Assembly: GCF_000805385.1 (NCBI RefSeq)
Contig: NZ_JTJW01000009.1
Coordinates: 186,001 to 250,000 of the forward strand
Direction: 5' to 3'
DNA from: Mycolicibacterium setense
GTDB lineage: Bacteria; Actinomycetota; Actinomycetes; Mycobacteriales; Mycobacteriaceae
DNA length: 64,000 bases
Part shown: piece after piece, positions 45,301 through 54,086 of the stretch
Position numbering within the stretch: position 1 is the stretch's first letter
Layout of the letters: each line of letters opens with the position of its first letter
Position numbers and translations under genes: made by a program
The notes under the pieces: model-generated
What the model was told of the DNA's origin: nothing
Database searches by the model: none
Seen by the model: only the letters and a program-made list of their open reading frames with translations

Positions 45301-45404
45301 ACAACATGTTTGAGTGCCGGATGTTTGAGTGCTTGCCCCGCCCACACCCGTTCCACTGACGCCATGGCCCACCCCCGGGACGCACCTCGTGATCGCACCG
45401 CCAT
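42375..45404 (-). CDS. Secreted PQQ-type sugar dehydrogenase with PKD domain
   Basis: A 1009-residue exported protein. A signal peptide ends near VASA-DE (residue 59). A disordered acidic region with repeated EPEQP/VPEQPTP units (about 160-206) leads to a helical segment and then a six-bladed beta-propeller of the glucose/sorbosone dehydrogenase family (about 390-722), with IHHGGEIYY holding the catalytic-histidine type segment and EIWAYGLRNPFRFDV the family signature. A PKD domain follows (about 730-814, YNWDFGDGTT), then a second beta-sandwich. It should oxidise a sugar or polyol outside the membrane. ATG 45404 fits the shared promoter block just upstream; ATG 45365 is an alternative. The gene has no counterpart between typA and narI in M. 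tuberculosis. Confidence 0.85.
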   Translation of the reverse strand: MAVRSRGASRGWAMASVERVWAGQALKHPALKHVVRVGALAITLGIGAAMVSLPPVASADETTSAESSDSGSTSSGGGTQSSPSEVNTQPDVTDPGPSTSAAPTDASTGKPEQAVKERRTAQSPKSKESVVVLDGGVVVRSSGGARRAAAGDVEDAPDVVELEPEQPALEEVVEIVPEQPAPDDVVEVVPEQPTPIVPEQPTPLEQPVTSETDPTESSHRPIGQSDSPLTRNRLLHSIRADIGDKVASLGAVDADVATLETAPERSTITIPPLPLPGPDSPEPVKKAWGCFCDVFSTVAPIAQQIGGLINQYILPILAAPAPGESPDSPALWAVLGWVRRQTDQIASALRIPEVTEAVTAWGALTLQQVSQSCDEPTPGLPEDLERTVIVSGLTEPVDFRFLPDDPENPDDGGILIAEKGGAIKLYREGQGTTTVVELPTKTDFESGIGGIEVDPNFAENHYVYVSYTNGDDVDVLSRFTLSGDSATILDSEQVLIASDQTAGPIHHGGEIYYEDNPGDSPDYIYWAKGDNSVSTNAQDLTNIHGKILRIQADGTIPTDNPFYDTPGARQEIWAYGLRNPFRFDVAPNGQILVADVGDTAWEELNVVTKGANYGWPGAEGVCVGCGYVNPIYSYDHNTPAGTASITSVLVYTGDTLPEEYRGKVFIADYTLGWVKVLTLDEDYDSYVSEQVFDGQAGTPVRLIQGPDGNIYQLNIYPGELSMIGLSGGNRAPTAVVTATPTNGYSPLVVNFSSEGSVDPDPDTTLTYNWDFGDGTTSTQANPTKTYDTNGTYNVTLTVSDGEKTGQATQSVTVGSTAPHDLTITTPQGTPLDNTKYNAGDTISFSGAALDQDETLPDSAYNWTVVFHHADHIHPVTSNVVGKTGSITVPTDPHNSADTWYEFRLTVTDSSGLSTTSSANVHPNTVTQTFTASDPEAVFTIDGKPYTGSYTETSVVGVERVLGISSPQTVDDGQLVFVSWSDGGEQTHTIVTPGTNATYVVNVTKVPSAL

Positions 45405-45412
45405 CGGCGCGT

Positions 45413-45456
45413 CATCATTATTGCGCTTGCGTCATTTTCGCGCAGTGAAACGTTGC
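45413..45456 (-). promoter_or_regulatory. Promoter block of the PQQ-type dehydrogenase, shared with the nar operon
   Basis: On the plus strand the block reads CATCAT (45413-45418), GCGTCATTTTC (45429-45439), then GAAACGTTGC (45447-45456). The same three pieces in the same order precede narK at 54087-54128; the 11-mer and 10-mer are identical. On the coding strand the ATGATG piece is placed like a -10 region, giving a leaderless or near-leaderless start at 45404. The conserved part upstream may be a regulator site. Confidence 0.6.
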
Positions 45457-45587
45457 GATCAGGCATCGGTCTTGCCGCCGGTGTCGTCTCGACCAGCCGA
45501 ATCCGGCATGCCCGGCGAATGATTCCTCGGCCGGCCGCATTGAATTTATCTGGCTCTCAACGCATCACACGTCTGCGACAGCGAGCG

Positions 45588-46025
45588 CTACCCCTCGTCG
45601 CTGCCCGTGTAGTGCGGCATCGCATGGTCCCGGAGCTCACGCCCGGTGACCTTCTCGGCCCGTATCCGCACGAAGTGATCGCGTCGCCCTTCGGCCCACG
45701 GCTGTACGAAGGTTCCGGCAACCTCCACCTGCTCGTCCACGTCGATGATCGGCTCGGCATGCCCGACGATTGTCACGCTCCAGCCCGTCCGTAGATCAGG
45801 ATCGAGCTCATCGGCCTGGAACGCCACCACCTGATGGCCGATGGCGGCGGTCAGCTTGGCCCCGCCGGCCACCCGGATCACCACATCGTCGCGCCACACC
45901 CGGAAGTTGACCGGCTGCACAGCGGGCAACGCATCCTCGGTGAACACCAATCGGCCGACACGCACCCGCTCCAACAGATCCAGGCACTGCCTGCGGGTGA
46001 GAACGCCGAGCTCTTGTCCCTTCAT
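45588..46025 (-). CDS. Pyridoxamine-5'-phosphate-oxidase-fold flavoprotein
   Basis: A 145-residue protein from ATG 46025, with a GGGGGAGG ribosome-binding site. It has the split-barrel layout of the family: LERVRVGRLVFTEDALPAVQ, PVNFRVWRDDVVIRVAGGAK, and a C-terminal FVRIRAEKVTGRELR. Related actinobacterial proteins bind FMN, F420 or haem, so the cofactor is not certain. It lies 58 bases after narI on the same strand and may be the last gene of the nar transcript. Possible roles are redox or nitric-oxide related; this is inference from position. Confidence 0.8.
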   Translation of the reverse strand: MKGQELGVLTRRQCLDLLERVRVGRLVFTEDALPAVQPVNFRVWRDDVVIRVAGGAKLTAAIGHQVVAFQADELDPDLRTGWSVTIVGHAEPIIDVDEQVEVAGTFVQPWAEGRRDHFVRIRAEKVTGRELRDHAMPHYTGSDEG

Positions 46026-46083
46026 AGGTCGATCCTCCCCCTTTCTGCGACCCCCGGGCAGGGCCAAAGGTCCCTGATTCGTA

Positions 46084-46812
46084 CTACCAGCCCCGCCGGT
46101 GCGGCCGCGATCCAACCAGCTCAGACTTCTCGGCGACATCGCGACTGCGATACACGACGTACGGCCGGAACAGGTAGCCGATCGGGGCACTGAACACATG
46201 CACCAGCCGGGTGAACGGCCACAGGCAGAACAACACCAGCGCGATCATCACGTGGATGTGGAAGTACATCGGCGCCTGGACCATCAGATCGCCACGGGGC
46301 TGGAAGATCCATATCGAACGGAACCACGGCGACACGGTTTCGCGGTAGTCGTGCTCGGCGCCCTCGGGAGTAGCTCCGATCGCCGTGCAGGCAAAGCCCG
46401 CCACCATCGCGGCCACCAACACCACATACATGGTCTTGTCGTTGACCGTGGTGGCCATGAAGACCGGACCCGTGACCCGGCGGCGGTAGATCAGCAGTGC
46501 GATACCGACCAGGGCAGCGATGCCGGCGATCCCGCCGAGGATCACCGCCTGCAGGTGGTACACGTGGTCGCTCATCACCAGGTTCATCCACGACTCCGGG
46601 ATGAACAGGCCGATGACATGTCCGATGAACACCACGAGCATCCCGAAGTGGAACATCGGGCTCGCGATACGCAACAATCGCGACTCGTAGAGCTGCGACG
46701 AGCGGGTGGTCCAGCCGAACTTGTCGTAGCGGTATCGCCACCAGGTACCGACGCCCACCATCGCCAGCGTCACGTACGGCACCACATCCCAGAAAATCTC
46801 CCAACCCGACAT
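46084..46812 (-). CDS. narI: Respiratory nitrate reductase gamma subunit (cytochrome b)
   Basis: A 242-residue membrane subunit with five hydrophobic helices that binds two b-type haems and takes electrons from the quinol pool to NarH. Histidines in FHFGMLVVFIGHVIGL (helix 2) and in MYFHIHVMIALVLFCLWPFTRL with a following RLVHVFS are the expected ligands. Its ATG overlaps the narJ stop by one base (TGATG). It corresponds to Rv1164. Confidence 0.95.
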   Translation of the reverse strand: MSGWEIFWDVVPYVTLAMVGVGTWWRYRYDKFGWTTRSSQLYESRLLRIASPMFHFGMLVVFIGHVIGLFIPESWMNLVMSDHVYHLQAVILGGIAGIAALVGIALLIYRRRVTGPVFMATTVNDKTMYVVLVAAMVAGFACTAIGATPEGAEHDYRETVSPWFRSIWIFQPRGDLMVQAPMYFHIHVMIALVLFCLWPFTRLVHVFSAPIGYLFRPYVVYRSRDVAEKSELVGSRPHRRGW

Positions 46813-47492
46813 CAGAGCACCTCCTGTACCCGGCGGGGTGGAACGGTCAGCTGAAACGGCTGCAGTCCAACGGATTCAGCGGGTGGACCGGCCATCATCA
46901 ATCGCGACACAGCGTCCACCGAAGCCAATGGCGGCAGGGTGGCGTTGACCGCTGCGACGGCAGGTGCGTACGGCGACCTCCGCTCGGCCAACGCGCCGGC
47001 CACCACACCGATCGGGACCCGGTACTTGTCGAGCAGCCGCCGCCCCGCCACCGGGTCGACTGTCGCGGCGAATTCGAGCACGACCGGAAGGTGATCGGGT
47101 GCTTCGCCTTTCGGGATCTCGACACCTGCAGCCCGGTAGGTCTGGGTGAATTCGACCATGTCCGCTCCGCGGTTGCGGGTGTCCCCCGACGTCCAGTAGG
47201 TCAGCAGCATGGTGCACCGCTTCTGCAGGTCGAAGGTCTCGACATACTCCTGCTGTAGCTCCATGGCGGGTCGAAGGCTCACCCCGACAACGGTTTCGCC
47301 GAGCAGCGCCCTGGGCTCGCCGGTGACGTGGTCCAGCAGACGCGCCGCGGTCTGCAGCCGGTCGGCATGGTGGTCGTCCGGGTAGGCGAGCATCAGCGAA
47401 GCGGCCTGCCACACCAGGCGGTGCTGCATCGTTTGGTCGCGGGAGCGACGAATAATGCCGCTGTCGCGGGAACCACGTCTGCGCATGCTCAT
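46812..47492 (-). CDS. narJ: Nitrate reductase assembly chaperone
   Basis: A 226-residue cytoplasmic chaperone of the NarJ/TorD type, required for molybdenum-cofactor insertion into NarG; it is not part of the final enzyme. Family blocks are WQAASLMLAYPDD, EYVETFDLQKRCTMLLTYW and GEAPDHLPVVLEFA. The start ATG at 47492 overlaps the narH stop by the ATGA arrangement. The first 20 residues are unusually arginine-rich, so translation might begin at the later ATG before QHRLVWQAAS. Confidence 0.93.
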   Translation of the reverse strand: MSMRRRGSRDSGIIRRSRDQTMQHRLVWQAASLMLAYPDDHHADRLQTAARLLDHVTGEPRALLGETVVGVSLRPAMELQQEYVETFDLQKRCTMLLTYWTSGDTRNRGADMVEFTQTYRAAGVEIPKGEAPDHLPVVLEFAATVDPVAGRRLLDKYRVPIGVVAGALAERRSPYAPAVAAVNATLPPLASVDAVSRLMMAGPPAESVGLQPFQLTVPPRRVQEVL

Positions 47493-49135
47493 CGATCCCC
47501 CGGGAACATTCCCGACGGCACTCCCCTGCCGTCCCAGTTGAGCAGGTTGACCCGCGATGGACGATCGGCATTGGCTGCCATGCCGCCGCTGGTCTGCCGG
47601 TGTTGCAGCGCGTGGAACGTCTCCACCGCCACCGGCACCGGCCCGCCGCTGGCCTCGCCGAACGGACCTGACTCGTACATTCCGGGCCCACCTTCGAAGG
47701 ACAGCGAGCAACCGGGCTCCTCCGCCCCGGGTATCCCCGCCGAGCTGTAGGCGGTCGGAATGACGTAGCGCTCCTCGTATTTCGCGAGTGCCAACAGCCG
47801 GTACATCTCGTAGGTCTGCTCCTCGGTCATGCCGACCGCGGCCGGGATATGCGGCTGCGTCTGCCGGCCCAGGTTGATGTCGCGCATGTAGGACCGCATC
47901 GCCGCCAGCCGGCGGAGCACGCCTTCGACGACGGCGGTGTCGCCCGCCGTGAACAAACCGGCGAGGTATTCGATCGGGATACGCAACGCCTCCAGGGCCC
48001 CGAACAGATTGCCGACGTCCTCGCCGTCATGCCCGTCGCGGCTGACTGCGTCGACCACCGGCGACAGCGGCGGGATGTACCACACCATCGGCACCGTCCG
48101 GAACTCCGGATGCAGCGGCAGCGCAACGCCATAGGTGTGGATGAGCTTGTAGACCGGCGAGCGTTGGGCGGCCTCGATCCATTCGTCGGAGATGCCCTCG
48201 GCCCGGGCACCGGCGATCACCTCGGGGTCGGTCGGGTCGAGCAGGATCTGCCGCTGTGCCTCGTAGAGGTCTTTCTCATCCGGAACCGACGCCACCTCGA
48301 GCACTCGGTCGACATCGTAGAGCACCAGGCCGAGGTAGCGCAGCCGGCCCACGCAGGTTTCCGAACACACCGTGGGCAGCCCGACCTCGAGGCGCGGATA
48401 GCACAGCGTGCACTTCTCGGCCTTGCCGGTCTTGTGGTTGAAATACACCTTCTTGTAAGGGCATCCGGACACACACATGCGCCAGCCACGGCAGCGGTCC
48501 TGGTCGACCAGCACGATGCCGTCCTCGGAGCGCTTGTACATCGCCCCGGACGGGCAGGACGCGACACATGACGGGTTCAGGCAGTGCTCACAGATCCGGG
48601 GCAGGTAGAACATGAAGGTCTGCTCGAGTTCGAGCTTGATCTTCTCGCTGACCTGCTTGAGGATCGGATCCCCCGGAACGATCTCCGGAGAGCCGGCCAG
48701 GTCGTCGTCCCAGTTCGCCGACCATGACACCTTCATCGGCTTGCCTGTGATCAGGCTGCGGGGCGGTGCTGTCGGGAAGTGCTCGCCGAGCGGTGCCGAC
48801 GTCAGGTTCTCGTAGTCGTAGGTCCACGGCTCGTAGTAGTCGTCGATCGACGGCAGCTTCGGGTTGGCGAAGATCCTGGCCAGCTTGGCCAGCCGGCCGC
48901 CGTCGCGCAGCCGCAGCCGGCCGCGGCGGTCCAACTTCCAACCGCCACGCCACTTCTCCTGATCCTCGTAGGTACGTGGATAGCCCTGCCCCGGGCGGGT
49001 TTCGACGTTGTTGAACCAGACGTATTCGGTGCCGGCCCGGTTAGTCCACGCCTGTTTGCAGGTGACCGAGCAGGTCTGACACCCGATGCATTTGTCGAGG
49101 TTCATCACCATCGCCATCTGGGCCATGACCTTCAT
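47489..49135 (-). CDS. narH: Respiratory nitrate reductase beta subunit (Fe-S)
   Basis: A 548-residue ferredoxin-like electron-transfer subunit between NarI and NarG. Cysteine clusters for one [3Fe-4S] and three [4Fe-4S] centres are present: CIGCQTCSVTC near the N-terminus, CEHCLNPSCVASCPSG, CRGWRMCVSGCPYKK (with the tryptophan that marks the 3Fe centre) and CTLCYPRLEVG. The start is set at ATG 49135 (MKVMAQMAMVMNLDKC); the frame opens six codons earlier. It lies 31 bases after narG and overlaps narJ. Confidence 0.95.
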   Translation of the reverse strand: MKVMAQMAMVMNLDKCIGCQTCSVTCKQAWTNRAGTEYVWFNNVETRPGQGYPRTYEDQEKWRGGWKLDRRGRLRLRDGGRLAKLARIFANPKLPSIDDYYEPWTYDYENLTSAPLGEHFPTAPPRSLITGKPMKVSWSANWDDDLAGSPEIVPGDPILKQVSEKIKLELEQTFMFYLPRICEHCLNPSCVASCPSGAMYKRSEDGIVLVDQDRCRGWRMCVSGCPYKKVYFNHKTGKAEKCTLCYPRLEVGLPTVCSETCVGRLRYLGLVLYDVDRVLEVASVPDEKDLYEAQRQILLDPTDPEVIAGARAEGISDEWIEAAQRSPVYKLIHTYGVALPLHPEFRTVPMVWYIPPLSPVVDAVSRDGHDGEDVGNLFGALEALRIPIEYLAGLFTAGDTAVVEGVLRRLAAMRSYMRDINLGRQTQPHIPAAVGMTEEQTYEMYRLLALAKYEERYVIPTAYSSAGIPGAEEPGCSLSFEGGPGMYESGPFGEASGGPVPVAVETFHALQHRQTSGGMAANADRPSRVNLLNWDGRGVPSGMFPGDR

Positions 49136-49166
49136 TTGGACCTCGCTTCGCAAGCTTCGCGTGGTG

Positions 49167-52100
49167 TCACTGGTATCGCACCTCCTGCGAGCGGCGGCGA
49201 ACCACCGTCACTTCGTCACGCTGATTTCCGGTGGGGCCGAGATAGTTCCAGGCAAACGAGTGCTGGGCATATCCACCGGCCAGATGACTGGGCTTGACCA
49301 ACAGCCGGGTCAGTGAATTGTGGATACCGCCGCGGGTCCCGGTGGTTTCGCTCAGCGGTACGTCGATGGTCCGTTCCTGGGCGTGGTAGACGTACACCAC
49401 TCCCTCGGGCATGCGGTGGCTGACAACGGCACGGCAGACCAGCACGCCGTTACGGTTCACCGCCTCGATCCAATCGTTGTCCTTCACTTCGATCTTCGCG
49501 GCATCCAACGGGCTCATCCACATGGTGGGACCACCGCGTGACAGCGAGAGCATGAACAGGTTGTCCTGATACTCCGAGTGGATCGACCACTTGGAGTGCG
49601 GGGTCAGGTATCGCACGGTCAGGCCGATACCGTCACGCCCCAGCTTGGATTCGCCGAACAACCGCGCCATGTCCAGCGGCGGCCGATAGATCGGCAGCTG
49701 CTCGCCGAGTTCCTCCAACCAGTCGTGGTCGACGTAGAAGTGCATCCTCCCCGTGAGCGTGTGGAATGGCTTGAGCTCCTCGATGTTCACCGTGAACGGC
49801 GCGTAGCGGCGGCCGCCGGTCTCGCTGCCCGACCACTCCGGGCTGGTGATCACCGGGACCGGCCTGGCCTGGGTATCGGCGTAGGTGATCCGGCGCTCCT
49901 CGTTGCCGATGGCCAGGTGGATGAGCTTGCGACCGGTCCGCCGTTCGAGTTCTCGGAAGCCTTCCACGGCCAAGCGGCCGTTGGAGGTGCCGGATAGCGC
50001 CAGGATCACATCGGCCATCCGCTCGGCCGTGGTGATCGCCGGACGGCCCTGGCCGGCACCGGAATCCATCACCCCGAACTTCGCGGCGAGTTCGGCGACC
50101 TCCTGCTCCGGATGCGTGGTGATGCCCTTGGTGGTCAGGCCCAGAGTGTCGACGAGCGGCCCGAGTGCCGACCACTTTTCGGCGATCGCCGCGTAGTCGC
50201 GCTCGACCACCGCCAGAGGGCCCATCGTCTTGCCCGGCACCGGTGTCTCGCCGGTGGTCCGCCAATCGTGTTCGGTGCCACCGGGATAGGCCATCGCACC
50301 GGGAGTGTCGTGCTGCAGCGTGCCCATCACCACATCGGTGCGGGTGCCCAGGTGCCGAGCGGCCAGCGTGCTGAAGGTCCGGGCGATCGCGCCGAATGCC
50401 TCGAAGTCCGAGCGGGTTTCCCAGGGCGGGTCCACGGCCGGACTGAAGGCGTGGATGTACGGGTGCATGTCGGTGCTGGACAGATCGCCCTTCTCGTACC
50501 AGGTCGCCGCGGGCAGCACCACATCCGAGAGCAACGTCGTCGAGGTCATCCGGAAGTCGATCGACATCAGCAGATCCAGCTTGCCCTCGGGGATGTTCTC
50601 GGTCCACGCCACATCCTTGGGCCGTAATTCCTCCCCGGTGGGTTCGGCCTGCACGTTCGACGTCGTGCCCAGCAGATGGCGCAGGAAGTACTCGTTGCCC
50701 TTGCTGGAGGAGCCCAGCAGGTTGGCCCGCCAGACATTGAGCACGCGCGGCCAGTTGACCGGATTGTCCGGATCCGTGACCGCGAGTTTCAGCCCGCCAC
50801 TTGCCAATTCCTCGGCCACATAGTCTGGCACCTCCCGGCCGGCCGCCTTGGCCTCGTCCACCACGTCGAGACTGGACCGGTCGAACTGCGGGAAGAACGG
50901 CGTCCAACCCATCGCCACCGCGGAAGTCATCACATCCATGGTGTGCTTGTCGCGGAAGCGGCCGCGGCCCACCGGACTGGACAGTGCATCGGCGCGGTAC
51001 CCGTCGTAGCGCCACTGGTCAGTGTGCGCATACCAGTACGACGTGCCTGCCATCTGGCGTGGCGGGCGCGACCAGTCGGTGCCCATCGCCATAGCGGCCC
51101 ACCCGGTGACGGGACGGCACTTCTCCTGGCCGACGTAGTGCGCCCAGCCGCCGCCGTTGCGGCCCATCGAACCGGTGAGCAGCAGTAGAGCCAGAACGGC
51201 GCGGTAGGTAGCGTCGCCGTGGAACCACTGGCAGATGCCGGCGCCCATGATGATCATCGACCGGCCGCCGGATTCCTCTGCATTGCGGGCGAATTCGCGT
51301 GCCACCCGGATCGCTTGGGCGGCAGACACGCCGGTGATCTGCTCCTGCCAGGCCGGGGTGTAGGGCCGGGAGGCGTCGTCGTACCCGGTGGGCCAGTCGC
51401 CGGGCAGGCCGGGCCGGTGTACCCCGTACTGGGCCAGCATCAGGTCGAAGACCGTGCACACCAGGTGTTCGCCGACGCGTCGCACCGGCACACCACGCTG
51501 CAGGGTCGCGCCGCTGCCGTCGACGGTGTCGAAACGCGGCAGCGTGATCTCGGCAGTCTCGAAGGTGTCCCCCAGCACCGTCAGAGCTGGAACCAGGTCC
51601 TCCAGGTCGAGATTCCACTTGCCGACACCGTCACTGCCATAACGGAATCCCAATGAGCCCTGCGGAACCGCGACACTGTTGCTGGCACCGTCGAGCAGCA
51701 CCGGCTTGAACGCCGCATTCTCCTGTTCGGCTACCGGTCCGCCGAGATCGGCGGCGGTGAGATTCTTCGCAGGGACCAGCACTCCGTCGCGCTCTTCGAG
51801 CTTGACCAGGAACGGCAGATCGGTGAATCGGCGGACAAAGTCGACGAAGTACGGAATCCGGTTCTGTACAAAGCATTCGTCGAGGATGACATGGCCCATC
51901 GCCATCGCCAGCGCGCCGTCGGTGCCTGCCGCGCACGGCATCCACTCGTCGGCGAACTTGGTGTTGTCGGCGTAATCCGGGCTGACCGTCACCACTTTGG
52001 TTCCGCGGTAGCGGACCTCGGCCATCCAGTGCGCGTCGGGCGTACGGGTCACCGGGACGTTGGAGCCCCACATCATCAGATACGACGCGTCCCACCAGTC

Positions 52101-52853
52101 CCCGGACTCCGGCACGTCGGTCTGATCGCCGAACACCTGAGGGGAGGCCACCGGCAGATCGGCATACCAGTCGTAGAACGACGTCATCACCCCGCCGATG
52201 AGCTCCACGAACCGCGACCCGGCCGCGAACGACACCATCGACATCGCCGGGATGGGCGAGAATCCGGCCACCCGGTCCGGCCCGTAGGTCTTGATGGTGT
52301 GCACGTGTGCGGCGGCGATCATCTCGGTGGCCTCGGTCCAGCTGACCCGGACCAGCCCGCCCTTGCCGCGGGCCTGGTGATACCGCTTGCGGCGCTCGGG
52401 GTCACCCTGAATGTCGGCCCAGGCCAGTACCGGATCTTTCAAGCGCGCCTTGGCTTCCCGGTACATCTCGACCAGCACGCCCCGCGCATACGGATACCGC
52501 ACCCGCGTCGGCGAGTAGGTGTACCAGGAGAATGCGGCGCCGCGCGGGCAGCCGCGCGGCTCGTACTCAGGACGGTCGGCCCCCACCGACGGATAGTCGG
52601 TCTCCTGGGTTTCCCAGGTGATGATCCCGTCCTTGACGTAGATCTTCCAGGAGCACGACCCCGTGCAGTTGACGCCGTGGGTCGAACGCACCACCTTGTC
52701 GTGACTCCACCGGTCACGGTAGAACACGTCGCCCTGACGGCCGCCTTGCCGTGTGACCGTACGCAGATCACCGGAGAACTCGCCGGCGGTGAAGAACCTG
52801 CCACTGCGTTCGAGCAACTCCTCGATCGATCCGCCGATGTGGGGCTTGGTCAT
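49167..52853 (-). CDS. narG: Respiratory nitrate reductase alpha subunit (molybdoenzyme)
   Basis: A 1228-residue catalytic subunit that reduces nitrate to nitrite with a bis-MGD molybdenum cofactor. The N-terminal [4Fe-4S] site HGVNCTGSC followed by GCPRGAAFSWY is present, as is the DWYADLPVASPQVFGDQTD segment containing the molybdenum-ligating Asp. Length and domain order are standard for membrane-bound NarG. The start ATG 52853 has an AAGGAG ribosome-binding site and overlaps the narK stop by 4 bases. It supports anaerobic respiration and redox balance under low oxygen. Corresponds to Rv1161. Confidence 0.97.
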   Translation of the reverse strand: MTKPHIGGSIEELLERSGRFFTAGEFSGDLRTVTRQGGRQGDVFYRDRWSHDKVVRSTHGVNCTGSCSWKIYVKDGIITWETQETDYPSVGADRPEYEPRGCPRGAAFSWYTYSPTRVRYPYARGVLVEMYREAKARLKDPVLAWADIQGDPERRKRYHQARGKGGLVRVSWTEATEMIAAAHVHTIKTYGPDRVAGFSPIPAMSMVSFAAGSRFVELIGGVMTSFYDWYADLPVASPQVFGDQTDVPESGDWWDASYLMMWGSNVPVTRTPDAHWMAEVRYRGTKVVTVSPDYADNTKFADEWMPCAAGTDGALAMAMGHVILDECFVQNRIPYFVDFVRRFTDLPFLVKLEERDGVLVPAKNLTAADLGGPVAEQENAAFKPVLLDGASNSVAVPQGSLGFRYGSDGVGKWNLDLEDLVPALTVLGDTFETAEITLPRFDTVDGSGATLQRGVPVRRVGEHLVCTVFDLMLAQYGVHRPGLPGDWPTGYDDASRPYTPAWQEQITGVSAAQAIRVAREFARNAEESGGRSMIIMGAGICQWFHGDATYRAVLALLLLTGSMGRNGGGWAHYVGQEKCRPVTGWAAMAMGTDWSRPPRQMAGTSYWYAHTDQWRYDGYRADALSSPVGRGRFRDKHTMDVMTSAVAMGWTPFFPQFDRSSLDVVDEAKAAGREVPDYVAEELASGGLKLAVTDPDNPVNWPRVLNVWRANLLGSSSKGNEYFLRHLLGTTSNVQAEPTGEELRPKDVAWTENIPEGKLDLLMSIDFRMTSTTLLSDVVLPAATWYEKGDLSSTDMHPYIHAFSPAVDPPWETRSDFEAFGAIARTFSTLAARHLGTRTDVVMGTLQHDTPGAMAYPGGTEHDWRTTGETPVPGKTMGPLAVVERDYAAIAEKWSALGPLVDTLGLTTKGITTHPEQEVAELAAKFGVMDSGAGQGRPAITTAERMADVILALSGTSNGRLAVEGFRELERRTGRKLIHLAIGNEERRITYADTQARPVPVITSPEWSGSETGGRRYAPFTVNIEELKPFHTLTGRMHFYVDHDWLEELGEQLPIYRPPLDMARLFGESKLGRDGIGLTVRYLTPHSKWSIHSEYQDNLFMLSLSRGGPTMWMSPLDAAKIEVKDNDWIEAVNRNGVLVCRAVVSHRMPEGVVYVYHAQERTIDVPLSETTGTRGGIHNSLTRLLVKPSHLAGGYAQHSFAWNYLGPTGNQRDEVTVVRRRSQEVRYQ

Positions 52854-54076
52854 TGGCGCGTCTCCTTGGCCCGCTCGGGTTCGTGGGCGTGCAATCGGAG
52901 CGCGGTGTAGCCGAACGCCAGCAGCGCGGTCGCGACCAGCAGCACAAGCCCGACCGAATAGTCGTGGTCCACTGCGTCGTACGTCGCACCCATCACCAAC
53001 GGCGGGAAGTAGCCGCCCAAACCGCCTGCGGCAGCGACGATGCCGGTGACCGAGCCGACCTCCTTGGCCGGTGACCGGCGCGCCACCCAGGCGAACACGC
53101 CGCCGGTGCCGATGCCCAGGAAGATCGCCAGACCGATGAAGGTCGCCGCCGACCACACATCGGGCGGCGGTTGGAATATGGCGACGAACGCGAGTACGGC
53201 GGTGCCCGCGAAGGACGTGAGCACCACGTATTTGGGCGGGATGCGGTCTGAAAGCGCGCCGCCGATGGGGCGGGCCAGCACCGCGGCCAACGCGAATGCC
53301 GCTGTACGACTACCGGCTTGGACGGCGGAGAAGTCGTACACGTTCTTGATGTAGGTGGGCAGGTAGTTGCTGAACGCCACGAATCCACCGAAGGCCACCG
53401 CGTACAGGAACGACATCTCCCAAGTGACGGGGAGCTTCAACGCGGACTTGAGCTTGGGCATCACCGGATCGGTATTCGGCTGGAACGCCGGTGAATTACG
53501 CATCGCCACAAGACACAACAACGCGGTCAGCGCCAGGGCGACAGCGATGATGAGATGCGTGGGGAACAACCCGAACCAACGGACGAATCTCGGCGTGAAG
53601 AACGCCGACAAGGCCGTACCGACCATGCCCATACCGAACACGCCGGTGGCGTAGCCGCGGCGCGAAGCCTCATACCAGTTGTTGGCGAATGGGATTCCGA
53701 CCGCGAAGATGGTGCCCGCGACGCCCAGGAAGAACCCGCACACCAACAACATCGGGTACGACCTGGCCTCGCCCGCCGCCCCGACGGCCAGCACCGGCAC
53801 GATCGAGGCCAGCGTCACCGCCAGGAACATCGTGCGACCGCCGTACCTGTCGGTCAGCGCACCGACTGCCACCCGGCCGAGCGAGCCGACCAGGATCGGG
53901 GTCGCGACAAGCATCGAAGCCTGCGTGCTGCTCAGCTTCATGTCGCCGGCGTACGTCGTGGACAGCGGGCCGATCATGTTCCAGGCCCAGAAGTTGATGG
54001 CCGAGACCCAGGTGGCCAGCACGAGATTCATACTCTGCCCTTGGCCCAGGTACGGCGTACTTGCCGTGGTCACCAC
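52850..54076 (-). CDS. narK: Nitrate/nitrite transporter of the NarK family
   Basis: A 408-residue major-facilitator protein with 12 predicted membrane helices. The NNP-family features are visible: NFWAWNMIGPL in helix 1, the loop GRVAVGALTDRYGGRTMFL, and glycine-rich nitrate-signature segments in helices 5 and 11 (GVAGTIFAVGIPFANNWY and AAAGGLGGYFPPLVMG). It brings nitrate to NarG and exports nitrite. The start is GTG at 54076 or the adjacent GTG; a later ATG (54031) is possible. It is the first gene of the nar operon and overlaps narG, unlike M. tuberculosis where narK genes are elsewhere. Confidence 0.92.
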   Translation of the reverse strand: MVTTASTPYLGQGQSMNLVLATWVSAINFWAWNMIGPLSTTYAGDMKLSSTQASMLVATPILVGSLGRVAVGALTDRYGGRTMFLAVTLASIVPVLAVGAAGEARSYPMLLVCGFFLGVAGTIFAVGIPFANNWYEASRRGYATGVFGMGMVGTALSAFFTPRFVRWFGLFPTHLIIAVALALTALLCLVAMRNSPAFQPNTDPVMPKLKSALKLPVTWEMSFLYAVAFGGFVAFSNYLPTYIKNVYDFSAVQAGSRTAAFALAAVLARPIGGALSDRIPPKYVVLTSFAGTAVLAFVAIFQPPPDVWSAATFIGLAIFLGIGTGGVFAWVARRSPAKEVGSVTGIVAAAGGLGGYFPPLVMGATYDAVDHDYSVGLVLLVATALLAFGYTALRLHAHEPERAKETRQ

Positions 54077-54086
54077 AACAGCAAAA

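Noticed and set aside
49167..53156. Extended 1329-codon narG frame
   Set aside because: The first ~100 codons overlap narK in another frame and are Arg-rich noise. ATG 52853 has a ribosome-binding site and gives the standard NarG N-terminus.
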